Assembly: GCF_016758195.1 (NCBI RefSeq)
Contig: NZ_QYAC01000007.1
Location: 140,385 to 204,384, forward strand
Length of the DNA stretch: 64,000 nucleotides
Direction: 5' to 3'
From: Leucobacter chromiireducens subsp. solipictus
GTDB lineage: Bacteria > Actinomycetota > Actinomycetes > Actinomycetales > Microbacteriaceae
Part shown: positions 9,424-19,042 of the stretch, piece after piece
Layout: each line of letters opens with the position of its first letter
Numbering within the stretch: position 1 is the first letter of the stretch
The notes under the pieces: generated by a model
The model's database searches: none
Seen by the model: the letters and a program-made list of their open reading frames with translations, nothing else
What the model was told of the DNA's origin: nothing
Translations under genes and position numbers: made by a program

Positions 9424-10656
9424 GTGACGAAGAACCCCACCCGCGATCTCCTCCTCCGGATGGCCCCCAGCATCTATGGCCCCACGGTGCTGTTCACCCT
9501 GGGGCAAAGCGCGCTCGTGCCGCTGATCCCGGTGATCGCGGTCGGAATGGGAGCCGGCATCGGCCTTTCTGGCCTCATTGCGTCGGCGCTGGTGGTGGGC
9601 CAACTCATCGGGAACCTGCCGGCGGGGTGGCTGGTGGCCCGCTCGGGGGAGCGCGTGGCCATGCTGGTCGCCACGGCCGTGGCGCTGCTCGGCGCCGTGG
9701 GCGTCGCCCTCGCCCCGACGGTGAGCCTGCTCGGGGTGGCCGTGTTCGTCATCGGCTTCGCCGGGGCCACCTTTGGCCTGGCCCGGCACTCCTTCATGAC
9801 CACGCGGGTCCCCGTCGCGTTCCGGGCGAGGGCGCTCTCCCTGATCGGCGGCTCGCACCGGCTCGGCCGCTTCGGGGGCCCGTTTCTCGCGGCGGGCCTG
9901 TTCACGCTGACGGGAATCGCGACGGCACCGGTCTGGGCGTTCGCGGTGTGCCTGTTCCTCACCGCCGCCCTCGTCGCGTTCGCCCCCGACCCGGAACGGG
10001 TCCTCCCCGTGCAGGTGCCTGCGGGGGAACCCGAACCACGCACGGCGGGGGTCCGGGCCGCGGTGCGGCACAGCCGCGCCCCGCTGGTGCGCGTCGGCGG
10101 CTCCGCGGCCGTGCTCTCGGGCCTGCGCTCGATCAAAGACGTGTTCCTGCCGCTCTGGGCCGTCTCGATCGGGATGGACCCGGCCGGCGTCGCGCTCGTG
10201 GTGGGCATCGCCGGGACCGTCGATTTCGCCCTGTTCTACACGAGTGGCCAGGTCATGGATCGCTTCGGCCGGCTCGCTGCCGCCCTCCCGGCCACCGTCG
10301 GTATGGCCGTGGCGTTCCTGGCGCTCGCGTTCACCCACGATCTCGCGAACGCGTCGTCCTGGCTTATCGGCTGCGCGATCGTCATCGGGATCGGAAACGG
10401 CCTCTCAAGCGGGATCGTGCTCACGCTCGGGGCCGACCTTGCGCCGCAGGCGGAGCCGGCCGCGTTCCTCTCCGCGTGGCGCACGCTTGTCGACTTCGGC
10501 GGCGCGGCAGCGCCCCTCGCGATCTCCGCGATCGCGGCGGCTTCGCTCCCCCTTGCGAGCGTCGCCGCGGGCACGCTCGCCGTACTCGGTGCCGCCGGCT
10601 TTGCGCGCTGGGTGCCGCGCTATATTCCCCGGTCACGACCCGATAATTCGGGATAA
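9424..10656 (+). CDS. MFS transporter (drug/metabolite exporter type)
   Basis: 410 residues with about 12 predicted membrane helices (for example TVLFTLGQSALVPLIPVIAV and ASALVVGQLIGNLPAGWLVA). The loop 2-3 motif is GWLVARSGERVAML, the MFS motif A region. The substrate cannot be told from sequence. The frame stays open much further upstream, but that part overlaps the divergent XRE gene; GTG 9424 fits the leaderless -10 and the first helix. The divergent XRE gene is the likely regulator. Confidence 0.85.
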   Translation: MTKNPTRDLLLRMAPSIYGPTVLFTLGQSALVPLIPVIAVGMGAGIGLSGLIASALVVGQLIGNLPAGWLVARSGERVAMLVATAVALLGAVGVALAPTVSLLGVAVFVIGFAGATFGLARHSFMTTRVPVAFRARALSLIGGSHRLGRFGGPFLAAGLFTLTGIATAPVWAFAVCLFLTAALVAFAPDPERVLPVQVPAGEPEPRTAGVRAAVRHSRAPLVRVGGSAAVLSGLRSIKDVFLPLWAVSIGMDPAGVALVVGIAGTVDFALFYTSGQVMDRFGRLAAALPATVGMAVAFLALAFTHDLANASSWLIGCAIVIGIGNGLSSGIVLTLGADLAPQAEPAAFLSAWRTLVDFGGAAAPLAISAIAAASLPLASVAAGTLAVLGAAGFARWVPRYIPRSRPDNSG

Positions 10657-10808
10657 CCGGAGTACCCAGGTACCGTTCTCCTCACCTTTCGGTACCGAAG
10701 CGCCCGGGTTTTGCGCGATCGCCCGGGAAACCCCGGTGCGATTGCCTAGACTGAATGCTGTTCGCCCACCGGCGCTCATTCCACCCAGACGAAGGACTCC
10801 CGCACACC

Positions 10809-11996
10809 GTGAGCACTCCCGATCGCCCGGCCCCACTACGTATTCTGATCGGCTGTGACACCTTCCTGCCGGATGTGAACGGTGCGGCGCGGTTCGCAGA
10901 ACGCCTCGCGGCGGGGCTCGTGCGTCGCGGCGAGGACGTGCACGTGGTGGCCCCGGCCACGCGACGTGGCCGCGCCGGCAGCTTCGTGGAAACCATCGAG
11001 GGCGAGCAGATGACCGTCCACCGCTGGGCCAGCTGGCGTTGGTACCCGCACGATTGGCTGCGTTTTGTTCTCCCGTGGCGCGCACGCGGTTATGCGCGCA
11101 AGCTGCTGGATCAGCTCCGCCCCGACGTGATCCACATCCAGTCGCACATCGTGGTGGGACGCGCCCTCGCGAAGGAGGGGGCGAAGCGCGGGATCCGGAT
11201 CGTCGCAACGAACCATGTCATGCCCGAGAACGTGCTCGATTTCACGCTGCTCCCCGAGCGCCTGAAGCGCGTGTTCGTCCGGTGGGGCTGGCGCGACGCC
11301 GACCGCGTGCTGAAGCGTGCGGCCGAGGTCACCACGCCGACCCGCCGCGCAGCCGACTTCCTGGAGCGCAACACGCACCGGCGCGGCGTGCTCCCCGTAT
11401 CCTGCGGCCTGCGGGCATCGGACTACACCGCCGATCTGACGCCGCGGCGTGAGAACCGCCTGGTGTTCGTGGGACGCGTCACGCTCGAGAAGGAGATCGA
11501 CGTGATCCTGCGGGCGATCCCGCGCGTCGACCCCGCGCTCAACGTGAGCTTCACGATCGTGGGCGACGGCGATCAGCGCAAGCAGCTCGAAAAGCTCGCC
11601 ACGGAACTCGGGATTCGCGAGCGCGTCCGCTTCACTGGGCGCGTGACGGACGAGGAACTCCGGGCGGAGCTGACTCAGGCGAGCATCTTCGTGATCGCTT
11701 CGATCGCGGAGCTGCAGTCCATCGCCACCATGGAGGCGATGGCCTCGGGGCTGCCGATCCTCGCAGCCGACGCGATGGCGCTCCCGCACCTGGTCCACGA
11801 GGGTGAGAACGGCTTCCTGTTCCAGCCCGGCTACGACCGGGAACTCGCGGAGCGGATCGAGCACGTACTGCGCCTGTCGAGCGCCGAGTATCAGGCCATG
11901 CAGCGCGCCTCGCTCGACGCCGTCCAGGTGCACGACATCGACCGGACGCTCGATACCTTCGAGGCGCTCTACCGCGGCGAGACCCCCGCGAGCTGA
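10809..11996 (+). CDS. GT4-family glycosyltransferase
   Basis: 395 residues from GTG 10809 (VSTPDRPAPLRILIGCDTFL), with GAAGGA about 12 nt ahead. Two Rossmann-like halves (GT-B fold): the N-terminal acceptor half has FLPDVNGAARFAERLAAGL, and the C-terminal nucleotide-sugar half has LVFVGRVTLEKEID and the E-x7-E motif in SIAELQSIATMEAMASGLP. Retaining transferases of this family in actinobacteria build mannosylated lipids or glycolipids; donor and acceptor here are unknown. The next gene is another GT4 enzyme 2 nt downstream, so the pair probably acts in one glycan or glycolipid pathway. Confidence 0.85.
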   Translation: MSTPDRPAPLRILIGCDTFLPDVNGAARFAERLAAGLVRRGEDVHVVAPATRRGRAGSFVETIEGEQMTVHRWASWRWYPHDWLRFVLPWRARGYARKLLDQLRPDVIHIQSHIVVGRALAKEGAKRGIRIVATNHVMPENVLDFTLLPERLKRVFVRWGWRDADRVLKRAAEVTTPTRRAADFLERNTHRRGVLPVSCGLRASDYTADLTPRRENRLVFVGRVTLEKEIDVILRAIPRVDPALNVSFTIVGDGDQRKQLEKLATELGIRERVRFTGRVTDEELRAELTQASIFVIASIAELQSIATMEAMASGLPILAADAMALPHLVHEGENGFLFQPGYDRELAERIEHVLRLSSAEYQAMQRASLDAVQVHDIDRTLDTFEALYRGETPAS

Positions 11997-11998
11997 TC

Positions 11999-13222
11999 GT
12001 GCACGTCCTCGTCGTCACCGACCAGCATCCGGACTCGCTCGGGGGCGTGCAGGTCGCGATTCGCCTGCAACGGCAGGAACTTGAGCGGCTCGGGCACCGT
12101 GTGACCATTGTCGCCCCTGCGCTGCACCGGCCGGGGTACACCGTCGCCGCGGCGGATCGCGAGGCATACCTTGATCTCCCGTCCCGGCCCATCACGGCCG
12201 ATCGCGAGTATGGCATCAGCTGGCCGGGGGCGCGCATGGACCGGGCGCTCGCCGGGGCGCTCGCGTCGCTGCCGCGCGTGGACCTTGTCCATATCCAAGG
12301 AGACTTCTGGGGTGCGCTGATCGGCATCCGCGCGGCCCGCGGGTTGCGAGTGCCGATTGTGCACACCATGCACAACCACGTCGACGCGGGCACCCGCGCG
12401 ATCACCCCGTTCGCTCCCGTCGCGTTCGCCGGGCTCCGTGCGTGGCGCCAGCTCGCCCTCGGGCGCCCGCGCGGACCGGTGGATCATCGCGCGCGGGGCG
12501 CCTGGCGCTATCTTGCCGAGATCGCGAGCGAGGCCGCGGTGGTCACGGCTCCCTCCCGGCACTTCGCCGCAGAGCTGACCGCGCACGGCGTGGCCGCGGA
12601 CGTTCGGGTCACACCCGGCGGGGTGGACGACGCGGCGATTGCGGTGGCACGCGCGATGCCCCGTGCGCCGCGGTCGCGTCCGCAACTCGTGTGGCTCGGG
12701 CGGATGAGCCAGGAGAAGCGCATTCTCGAGTTCATCGAGGCGATCGGTGCTGCACGGATCGACGCCGATGTCGCGCTGCACGGGGCCGGACTGTTGCTCC
12801 CACGCGTGCGGGAGCGCATCGCTCAGCTCGGGCTCGCAGACCGCGTGACGATTCCGGGGCCCGTGCCCTACCCGGACGCGCTCGCGGCGATGCGCCAGGC
12901 GGACGCGCTCGTGCAGACCTCAATGGGCTTCGAAACGCAGGGGCTGACCCCGTTTGAGGCCGCCGCGCTGGGGACGCCGACGATCTACTGTGACGCGGAG
13001 ATTGCGGATGACGTGGCGGTGCAGCCCGAGTGGCGCGTGCGGGACGGGAGCGTTGCCGCCCTGGCGGACGCGCTGCGGGACGCCGTGCGGGACATCGCCG
13101 CGGCGGCACCGGGGACCCTCCGGGTCGCGGATGCGGCGGCGGCGGGATTTCTCCAGTCGGCGCAGTCTCAGGTGATGCTCAGCGCCTACGAGCGGGCGCT
13201 GCGGACCGGACTCCGGGCTTAG
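11999..13222 (+). CDS. GT4-family glycosyltransferase
   Basis: 407 residues from GTG 11999 (VHVLVVTDQHPDSLGGVQVA). GT-B fold: N-terminal motif DQHPDSLGGVQVAIRLQRQEL, C-terminal LVWLGRMSQEKRILEFIEAI, and E-x7-E in FETQGLTPFEAAALGTPTIY. It follows the preceding GT4 gene by 2 nt, so the two are co-translated and likely act in sequence on one acceptor. Its stop codon overlaps that of the convergent secreted-protein gene by 4 bp (13219-13222). Confidence 0.85.
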   Translation: MHVLVVTDQHPDSLGGVQVAIRLQRQELERLGHRVTIVAPALHRPGYTVAAADREAYLDLPSRPITADREYGISWPGARMDRALAGALASLPRVDLVHIQGDFWGALIGIRAARGLRVPIVHTMHNHVDAGTRAITPFAPVAFAGLRAWRQLALGRPRGPVDHRARGAWRYLAEIASEAAVVTAPSRHFAAELTAHGVAADVRVTPGGVDDAAIAVARAMPRAPRSRPQLVWLGRMSQEKRILEFIEAIGAARIDADVALHGAGLLLPRVRERIAQLGLADRVTIPGPVPYPDALAAMRQADALVQTSMGFETQGLTPFEAAALGTPTIYCDAEIADDVAVQPEWRVRDGSVAALADALRDAVRDIAAAAPGTLRVADAAAAGFLQSAQSQVMLSAYERALRTGLRA

Positions 13223-13851
13223 AAGCGCCAGACGGCGGCCTGGAAACCCGCGGGAAGCTCCGGGGTCCAGTTCTTTTCCTGCGTGACCAGGCCGGATCCA
13301 CCCGGGCTGTTCGACTGGACGATCGTGAACGTGCCGTCCGTGTTCACCTCGGTGATGAGGACCGTGTGCACGCCCGTGACCCAGGAGGTCGGCGACGATG
13401 CGTACTCGTACTGGACGATATCGCCCGGTGCCGCCGTTTCCAGCGTCATGCGCGTGGCGCCGGCGTAGTTCGCGACGGGATCGCCGCTGCCGTTCCACGC
13501 GCCACCGCCGGCGCGGATCCAGCGCTGCGCGGACATGATGCACTCGCCGGGCTGGCTCCAACCGGTCGGGCGGCTCGTGCCGATCTCGCTCTCCGCGAGC
13601 GCGATCGTGGCGGCGACATCAAAGTTGTGGGGGACCTTCGCGACCTCTTCGATCTGCAGCACCGAATCAATCGTGGCGCCGGCCAGTTCGTCCGTCGTTG
13701 TGTCGAGCGTCTGCGCGACCGTCGTGGTCGGCAGCACCGCTGCGGGGGAGAAGTCCTCGACCGGCGTGACCGCAACAGCCGGTGCCGCACCCAGTGTGAA
13801 GGTCACAGACGAGACCAGGCCCACAATGAATGCCTTGGCAGAAACTCTCAC
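13219..13851 (-). CDS. Secreted CHAP/papain-fold protein
   Basis: 210 residues from GTG 13851, with CGGAG 8 nt ahead; a TTG at 13881 is possible but has no such site. The signal peptide VRVSAKAFIVGLVSSVTFTL ends at AVA. The C-terminal domain (about 95-210) looks like an amidase/CHAP fold: candidate catalytic Cys in PGECIMSAQRW, His in GVHTVLITEV and a polar residue in IVQSNSPG, with the usual APGDIVQYEY strand. It may cut peptidoglycan or cell-wall peptides outside the cell, but the assignment is fold-level only. Its own promoter is at 13913-13941. Confidence 0.72.
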   Translation of the reverse strand: MRVSAKAFIVGLVSSVTFTLGAAPAVAVTPVEDFSPAAVLPTTTVAQTLDTTTDELAGATIDSVLQIEEVAKVPHNFDVAATIALAESEIGTSRPTGWSQPGECIMSAQRWIRAGGGAWNGSGDPVANYAGATRMTLETAAPGDIVQYEYASSPTSWVTGVHTVLITEVNTDGTFTIVQSNSPGGSGLVTQEKNWTPELPAGFQAAVWRF

Positions 13852-13912
13852 GCGTTTAACTCCGGGGGTAGTCCAATACAAAGCGCCGGGCAGGAGCCCG
13901 AGCGCCTCACCC

Positions 13913-13941
13913 AGTATGCGTTACCGTTCTGTTACTTACAA
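13913..13941 (-). promoter_or_regulatory. Promoter of the secreted CHAP-like gene
   Basis: On the minus strand TTGTAA (13941-13936), a 17-nt spacer and CATACT (13918-13913), a good sigma-70 match. The remainder of the 324-bp gap 13852-14175 holds the tRNA promoter and no gene I can support. Confidence 0.6.
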
Positions 13942-14120
13942 GTTATGAAGCTGGGAAATTCTCAACCTTCGGTGAAAAACGGCTCGATCACGCGGATTTT
14001 CGCCGCCAAAATCATGCCCGAGTTCGCCCTCGGCGAAGCAAATGCGGTGGCCGGAACCGCGTGACTGAGGGTGATGCGTGCGTGAAGACACGCCGGAATC
14101 GGGCCCCGTGGGCCGCTCGG

Positions 14121-14150
14121 TTCGGTCCTGGGCCGAGAACCCGCTAGACT
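14121..14150 (+). promoter_or_regulatory. tRNA-Ser promoter
   Basis: TTCGGT (14121-14126), an 18-nt spacer and TAGACT (14145-14150). The -10 is good and the -35 weak. It lies 25 nt ahead of the mature tRNA. Confidence 0.5.
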
Positions 14151-14175
14151 GATGCGCGCTGGCTTGTGCCAGTGA

Positions 14176-14260
14176 GGAGGATTCGCCTAGCGGCCTATGG
14201 CGCACGCCTGGAACGCGTGTTGGGTTCACGCCCTCAGGGGTTCAAATCCCCTATCCTCCG
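14176..14260 (+). tRNA. tRNA-Ser (anticodon GGA)
   Basis: 85-nt class II tRNA. The acceptor stem GGAGGAT (14176-14182) pairs with ATCCTCC (14253-14259), discriminator G14260. The anticodon stem CACGC/GCGTG encloses CTGGAAC, anticodon GGA at 14210-14212, reading UCC/UCU. The long variable arm is typical of tRNA-Ser, and the T loop is GTTCAAATC. CCA is not encoded. Confidence 0.95.
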
Positions 14261-14266
14261 CGTGTG

Positions 14267-14314
14267 GGGCCCGAAGATATCGAGAGATCGATAGCTTCGG
14301 GCCCTTTGTGTTTT
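14267..14314 (+). terminator. Rho-independent terminator after tRNA-Ser
   Basis: GGGCCCGAAG (14267-14276) and CTTCGGGCCC (14295-14304) form a perfect 10-bp stem that extends further inward, followed by the T-rich tail TTTGTGTTTT. The region 14315-14567 between it and the next gene has no gene I can support. Confidence 0.88.
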
Positions 14315-14567
14315 CTGCCCGCGAGACGCGAGACGCGAGCCGCGGCGCGCCGTGAGTGGTGATCGTGACCCACGCAGGGTCCATTACTCAGTGCGCGCCC
14401 ACTACGGCGCCCAATGACGGCGAATGGCCGCGCAGACTACTCCACTCGCGCTTCTTACTACTCATTGGCGTGGGGTGGAACACCCATGCCACCCCTCACT
14501 GGCGTTTCTGAGACTCAGGATCGTACTGACAGGCAACACCAGGAACACGAGGGGAACCGCGGAAATC

Positions 14568-17411
14568 ATGCGCCATCGAGCGAAGCGTTGGGAGCGTCAC
14601 ACGGACGCAGAACGTGCCGTGCCCGGCACGCAGACGCGGCCACGGCGCCGCGCGGTGGTCGCGATGACGGCGGCGCTCGCGTTGGTCGTCAGCCCGTTCC
14701 TCTTCGCGCAGAGCGCGCAGGCGGCCTCCTACACCTTTCTGATCGACTCCACGGATGTCACCGCGACCGCGAAAGACAGCAGCCCGGGTGACGGCGTCTG
14801 CCGCACGGCCGCGAACACGTGCACGCTGCGCGCTGCGCTCGAGGAGTCGAACGCGCTGAACCTTCCCGCCGGGTCGATTCGGATCGCTCCCGCGCCGGAT
14901 TTCAACGGAAACATTGATCCGGTTGCCTCGGGATTTCAGGTAATGCAGGGAGGCCGGGTCTCCAACCAGGACGCCAACGCGCACTTCGAGGTCACGGCCC
15001 CCGTGACCATCGACCTCGAGAATCGGGTCACCGTTGAGGCGACCCGCGATGCCGGGGGCGGGCTCTTCCACGTCAATGGGCCGGACATCAACTTCCTGAA
15101 CGCTTCTCAGATGCTCTCGGGCGAGAGCTCCTACATCATGGGCCCGAATGCGAATCGGGTCACGATCGACGGCGGAGCCTCGATCACCCAGGCGCACTAC
15201 GGGCCTGAGCGCTTCGTCGTGCTGCGCGAGGGCGCCAAGAACATCACGGTCAAGAACTACCAGTTGCAGGGCTTCTACAACTCCGGCACTGATACCGGGC
15301 TGTTCTACGTCAACGCGCAGAACAATACGCCGATCGAAAACGTCGTGATCGACAACGTCCGCGTTACCTACACCTCGGGCGGCACCTGCGGCGGAAGCGA
15401 CGGCTCCGGCTGCCGCACCACCCTGCTGCAGTTCCTGCCGCGGAACCAGAACGTCGTGATGGATGGCTTCACCTTCACGAACTCCTTCGTGTCGAACCTG
15501 ACCAACCAGACCTCGTTCCCGTTCACCACCGGGACCGCGCTCTCAACCAGCGTGCGCGCCTCCAACGTGCAGTTCACGAACAACGAGTTCATCAACGTGC
15601 AGGGCAACGGCAGCAACTGGACTGGCGCGTTCATCGCCCTTCCGCTGGGCCCGATGGCCGGCACCAACGAGATCTCCGGGAACACCTTCGTCCGTGCCAA
15701 TAGCGGCCAGAACTTCGCAATCGGCTGGAACGGGATGACCAACAGCGGAAGCGCCGGCGATCTTCGCATCGCCAACAACTACTTCAACGGCTACTCCGGG
15801 ACGTCAATTTACCTCCAGAACACCGGTGACGTCGCGGTCGAGCGGAACACCTTCGGGGCCCGGAGCGCAAGCCAGGCCCGGCCCGGCATCGCCGAGGAAA
15901 CCCGTGACGGCACCACGTCGCTGTTCGACAACAACACGAACGCGAACGGCCGGATCACGACCTGGTATCCCGCGAAAGACGCTGCCGTGCTGACGGCCGA
16001 AGCCCCCGCGGGCGCGGTGCAGCTCGAGTCTCCGCTCCCAGCGGAAGTGCCGGCATGTGTCGCAACGCTCGATGTCACCGCCCCGATCGACGGTCCGCTC
16101 CCCGCAGAGAAGGTGGACCTGGACCTGTACTGGACCCAGGACCGCACGGCTGAGGTCTACCTCGGACGCGTCTCGGAGCTCACCGGGAAGAGCGCGAAGC
16201 TGCTCCTCGATCTGCCGGTCGGGCCGCAGGAGTTCCCCTCCACCGTGGTCGGCGAGACGGAAAGCGCCACGATCGTTGACGCCGACACGGGGCTCGGAAA
16301 CGGATACATTCGCTTGCAGACCATCGGAAGCGACACGCGTCAGTCCTCGCAGTACTCGCGGATGGTCGGGTTCAGCGGCAGCTGCCGCCCCGAGCTCACC
16401 CTCGAGCAGGCCGCCGGGCAAAACGATCCCACGCTCGCTCGTGACCTGACGTACACGCTGGCCTCTTCGCTGCCGCTCGATCCCGAGTCGGTGTCCGCGG
16501 CGGTCGTGGACGTAACCGCAGGTGCCGTCACCGAGACGATCGACGCCGGGCGCCTGAACCCACGACCGGTTGCCGTCACCCCCGTGGCCGGCACCGCGAA
16601 CCGCGAGTTCACCGTGACCGCCCGGGTCGACGACTCGGCGCTCGTGACCGCGGGCATCGCCGCTGAGCGCGTGAGGAGCCTCGGCGGGCTCACCAACCGG
16701 GCAGCCGCAGCGAGCGCGGATCCGGAGATCACCTTCACGAACCCCGTGCAGGCGAAGCCCAGCTCATTCACGCTCGTGACGGGGGAACCCGATGGCAAGC
16801 GCTACGGTTTCTCGGTTGCTGCCGGGGCCCCCAAGCCCGCGGCGGACCTGAACTTCACCGCAGCACCCGACCAGTCCGCGATCGACTACCAGGTCGAACT
16901 CTCGAGTCCGACCGCGGTGATTCCCGCCGGACAGCTCAGCTCTGAGCAGCTCCGGGTGACCGCGGCGGAGGGCGACGTGCCCGCGAACACCCCGGTGACG
17001 TTCACGCACAGCCTGAGCTCCGACGACACGAACTACGACGGTCTCGTCGTGAACAATCTGCTCGTCAAGCTCTTCTCGACCGATCCGTCGATCAAGATCA
17101 CCAAACGCGCCTTCACCGACGTCGGGGACACGTCCTCGCCCGCTCAGATCATGGCGACCGGAACGGAAGCGCTGTCCGGAACGCGGCTCACCGATGGGCA
17201 GGCCGTCTGCTTCGTGTACGAGGTATCGAACATCTCCGCCGACGACTGGGCGACGGTACTGACCGACGTCACCGTGACGGACACGGATGCGCAGCTCGGG
17301 GAGAGTGGCGTGATCGGAACGATCGAGACGCTGCCGATCGGGCAGAGCGCGCAGCTGTCGGCTTGTGGCTCCCTGAAGCCCGAGGACACCACCGTCGGCG
17401 GCACCCGATGA
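14568..17411 (+). CDS. Large secreted beta-helix (CSLREA-type) surface protein
   Basis: 947 residues from ATG 14568, with GAGGGGAA 11 nt ahead. A long basic N-region precedes a hydrophobic core and the cleavage site AQSAQA, a Sec signal peptide. Next comes a CSLREA-like segment (DGVCRTAANTCTLRAALEES), then many short strands rich in Asn and Thr (for example ITVKNYQLQGFYN, IENVVIDNVRV), as in right-handed parallel beta-helix adhesins. The C-terminal third has Ig-like or DUF11-like repeats, ending in YEVSNISADDWATVLTDVTV. There is no LPXTG or membrane anchor, so retention must come from partners. It leads surface locus A, with its stop overlapping the next start. Confidence 0.78.
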   Translation: MRHRAKRWERHTDAERAVPGTQTRPRRRAVVAMTAALALVVSPFLFAQSAQAASYTFLIDSTDVTATAKDSSPGDGVCRTAANTCTLRAALEESNALNLPAGSIRIAPAPDFNGNIDPVASGFQVMQGGRVSNQDANAHFEVTAPVTIDLENRVTVEATRDAGGGLFHVNGPDINFLNASQMLSGESSYIMGPNANRVTIDGGASITQAHYGPERFVVLREGAKNITVKNYQLQGFYNSGTDTGLFYVNAQNNTPIENVVIDNVRVTYTSGGTCGGSDGSGCRTTLLQFLPRNQNVVMDGFTFTNSFVSNLTNQTSFPFTTGTALSTSVRASNVQFTNNEFINVQGNGSNWTGAFIALPLGPMAGTNEISGNTFVRANSGQNFAIGWNGMTNSGSAGDLRIANNYFNGYSGTSIYLQNTGDVAVERNTFGARSASQARPGIAEETRDGTTSLFDNNTNANGRITTWYPAKDAAVLTAEAPAGAVQLESPLPAEVPACVATLDVTAPIDGPLPAEKVDLDLYWTQDRTAEVYLGRVSELTGKSAKLLLDLPVGPQEFPSTVVGETESATIVDADTGLGNGYIRLQTIGSDTRQSSQYSRMVGFSGSCRPELTLEQAAGQNDPTLARDLTYTLASSLPLDPESVSAAVVDVTAGAVTETIDAGRLNPRPVAVTPVAGTANREFTVTARVDDSALVTAGIAAERVRSLGGLTNRAAAASADPEITFTNPVQAKPSSFTLVTGEPDGKRYGFSVAAGAPKPAADLNFTAAPDQSAIDYQVELSSPTAVIPAGQLSSEQLRVTAAEGDVPANTPVTFTHSLSSDDTNYDGLVVNNLLVKLFSTDPSIKITKRAFTDVGDTSSPAQIMATGTEALSGTRLTDGQAVCFVYEVSNISADDWATVLTDVTVTDTDAQLGESGVIGTIETLPIGQSAQLSACGSLKPEDTTVGGTR

Positions 17412-18091
17412 TGCGGGGAGCGACACTCAGAACTGCGCGCCGCCGGATCCAGGGCCTGAGCTATCGCACGAAGCTGACCGCCGGAATTGTCATCGCGGGA
17501 GTCGGCGTACTGTCGGCCGGGACCATGGCGTACGCGCTCTGGAACACGGACACCTCCGTCTCCGGCGGCACCGCGACCGCGGGCGACCTCGACCTCGAGT
17601 ACGGGGTCGGTACCTGGCAGCAGGTCACCGAGGGTGTGGTGACCCCGGCCGGCGGGATGCTCGTCGCGGGCACGGAAGGCTTCCACTCGATGCCCGGTGA
17701 CGTGATCGAGGTGCGGGTTCCCGTCACCACGACGCTTCGCGGCGACAACCTGAACGCCCGGATGAACGTCGAGCTCGGCTCCGGCGCCGCCGCGGATCTC
17801 GAAGCGGGAACGCTCGCCGCGAGCTACCGCGTGGAAGACGCGGCGCACGAGCCGGTCTCCGAGGAGACCGAGCTGGGCCAGCCGGTGACCGTGCCGGGCC
17901 TTGTCGGGAGCAACACCGGCGTGACCTCGTCCTGGACGGTCGTGGTGACGGTCTCCGTGCTCGGCGACTACCGCTGGACGCAGGAGGACCCGCTGCTCGA
18001 TCTCGATGAGTGGGCCCTGGACGGGGTCACCGTCACCCTTGAGCAGACGCGATCCGGCGACGGCTTCACCACGGCGAGGGCTGCATCATGA
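17408..18091 (+). CDS. Alternate-type (SipW-dependent) signal peptide protein A1
   Basis: 227 residues. ATG 17408 overlaps the previous stop. After a basic N-terminus comes a hydrophobic helix ending in GVLSAGTMAYALWNTD, then SVSGGTATAGDLDLEYG; the AxALW and GxLxL pattern is the hallmark of alternate-type signal peptides processed by SipW-like peptidases. The mature domain is a beta-rich module of about 180 residues with Ser/Thr/Val strands, like TasA/camelysin-type matrix proteins. It is probably a secreted fibre or matrix subunit; polymerisation is inference. The next gene overlaps by 4 bp. Confidence 0.8.
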   Translation: MMRGATLRTARRRIQGLSYRTKLTAGIVIAGVGVLSAGTMAYALWNTDTSVSGGTATAGDLDLEYGVGTWQQVTEGVVTPAGGMLVAGTEGFHSMPGDVIEVRVPVTTTLRGDNLNARMNVELGSGAAADLEAGTLAASYRVEDAAHEPVSEETELGQPVTVPGLVGSNTGVTSSWTVVVTVSVLGDYRWTQEDPLLDLDEWALDGVTVTLEQTRSGDGFTTARAAS

Positions 18092-18993
18092 AGCCACGGA
18101 CACGCACACTGATCGTTGCAGGCGGCGTTGTCGCGCTCATGGCGGGCAGCCTTGCTGCGAGCGCGCTGTGGAGCACCGGTGTCGGCGTCGACGTGCCGAG
18201 CGTCGCGCTCGGTGCCGTGCGATTCGGCGCGGAACCCGAGACGTCCGGTGTAGCGCGCAGCTTCTCCGAGGCGGGCGAGGCCGTATCCGTCACCCTGCCG
18301 GGCTCCACGGTCATCGAGGTGCTCGACCAGGACGCGGTCGGCGCGGAGCCGGTGATCTGGCGCTTTACCGCGCTCGGCACCGCGCTCGGGATCGCCGGCC
18401 TGAACTACGACGTCGCGGTGACCGAACAGGTCACGGCGGACGGCGCGCACGACATCGGCTCGGGCCACGCCCAGCCGGGGACCGTGCTGGAGCAGACCAC
18501 CATGAAGGTCTACCGTGCCGGCGTCGGTGGAGACTGTTCCGCGGTGCCCGAAACCCCCGCGGTGCCGGAGGGCGAGGCCCCCCGCAACGTGCATGTCTTC
18601 GACACGACCGACGTCGAACTGCAGGCCCCGGGTGCGGCGCTCGACGGCGCGGAGACGCTTCAGGAGTGGTGCGTCGCCTTGAACTGGAACAGTGTCGCCG
18701 ACGGAACATACGTGAACGATGTCCGAGTGCTCGCCATGGCCGAAGACGGCAGCGCCAACGGCGCCCAAGCCAGCTGGCACTCGCAGGTCGGGTTCCCGCC
18801 CGCGCTGGAAATGCTCGGTGTCTATCGCAACCTCGCACTCGTTGAGGCGCGCGCCGAAGACACGACTCGGGCGCGTGCCAGTGACGAATGGCACGCCGAC
18901 ATCTACCCCGATCCCTCGGGAGAACCCGATGTGGTGATCACCCTCGACCCGGTGGTCACCAACCTGAACCCCTCGGTTGATCCGCGCGATTGA
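18088..18993 (+). CDS. Alternate-type signal peptide protein A2
   Basis: 301 residues. Starts inside the previous stop (ATGA). The N-terminus MKPRTRTLIVAGGVVALMAG continues to LAASALWSTG, an alternate-type signal, followed by VPSVALGAVRFG in place of the more usual GDLxL. The mature part is beta-rich and larger than A1, with acidic segments and four Cys (GGDCSAVP, LQEWCVAL among the contexts), so disulphides may form outside the cell. It is probably a minor or accessory subunit of the same surface structure. It has no C-terminal anchor. Confidence 0.75.
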   Translation: MKPRTRTLIVAGGVVALMAGSLAASALWSTGVGVDVPSVALGAVRFGAEPETSGVARSFSEAGEAVSVTLPGSTVIEVLDQDAVGAEPVIWRFTALGTALGIAGLNYDVAVTEQVTADGAHDIGSGHAQPGTVLEQTTMKVYRAGVGGDCSAVPETPAVPEGEAPRNVHVFDTTDVELQAPGAALDGAETLQEWCVALNWNSVADGTYVNDVRVLAMAEDGSANGAQASWHSQVGFPPALEMLGVYRNLALVEARAEDTTRARASDEWHADIYPDPSGEPDVVITLDPVVTNLNPSVDPRD

Positions 18994-19042
18994 CCGAGCG
19001 CAGTACCCCCTATCCCCATCCCCCCAAAGGAGAATCCCCAAC

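Noticed and set aside
14315-14567. Possible gene or operator repeats ahead of surface locus A
   Set aside because: Several ACTC-containing direct repeats are visible, but they are imperfect and irregularly spaced; no convincing promoter or small gene was found.
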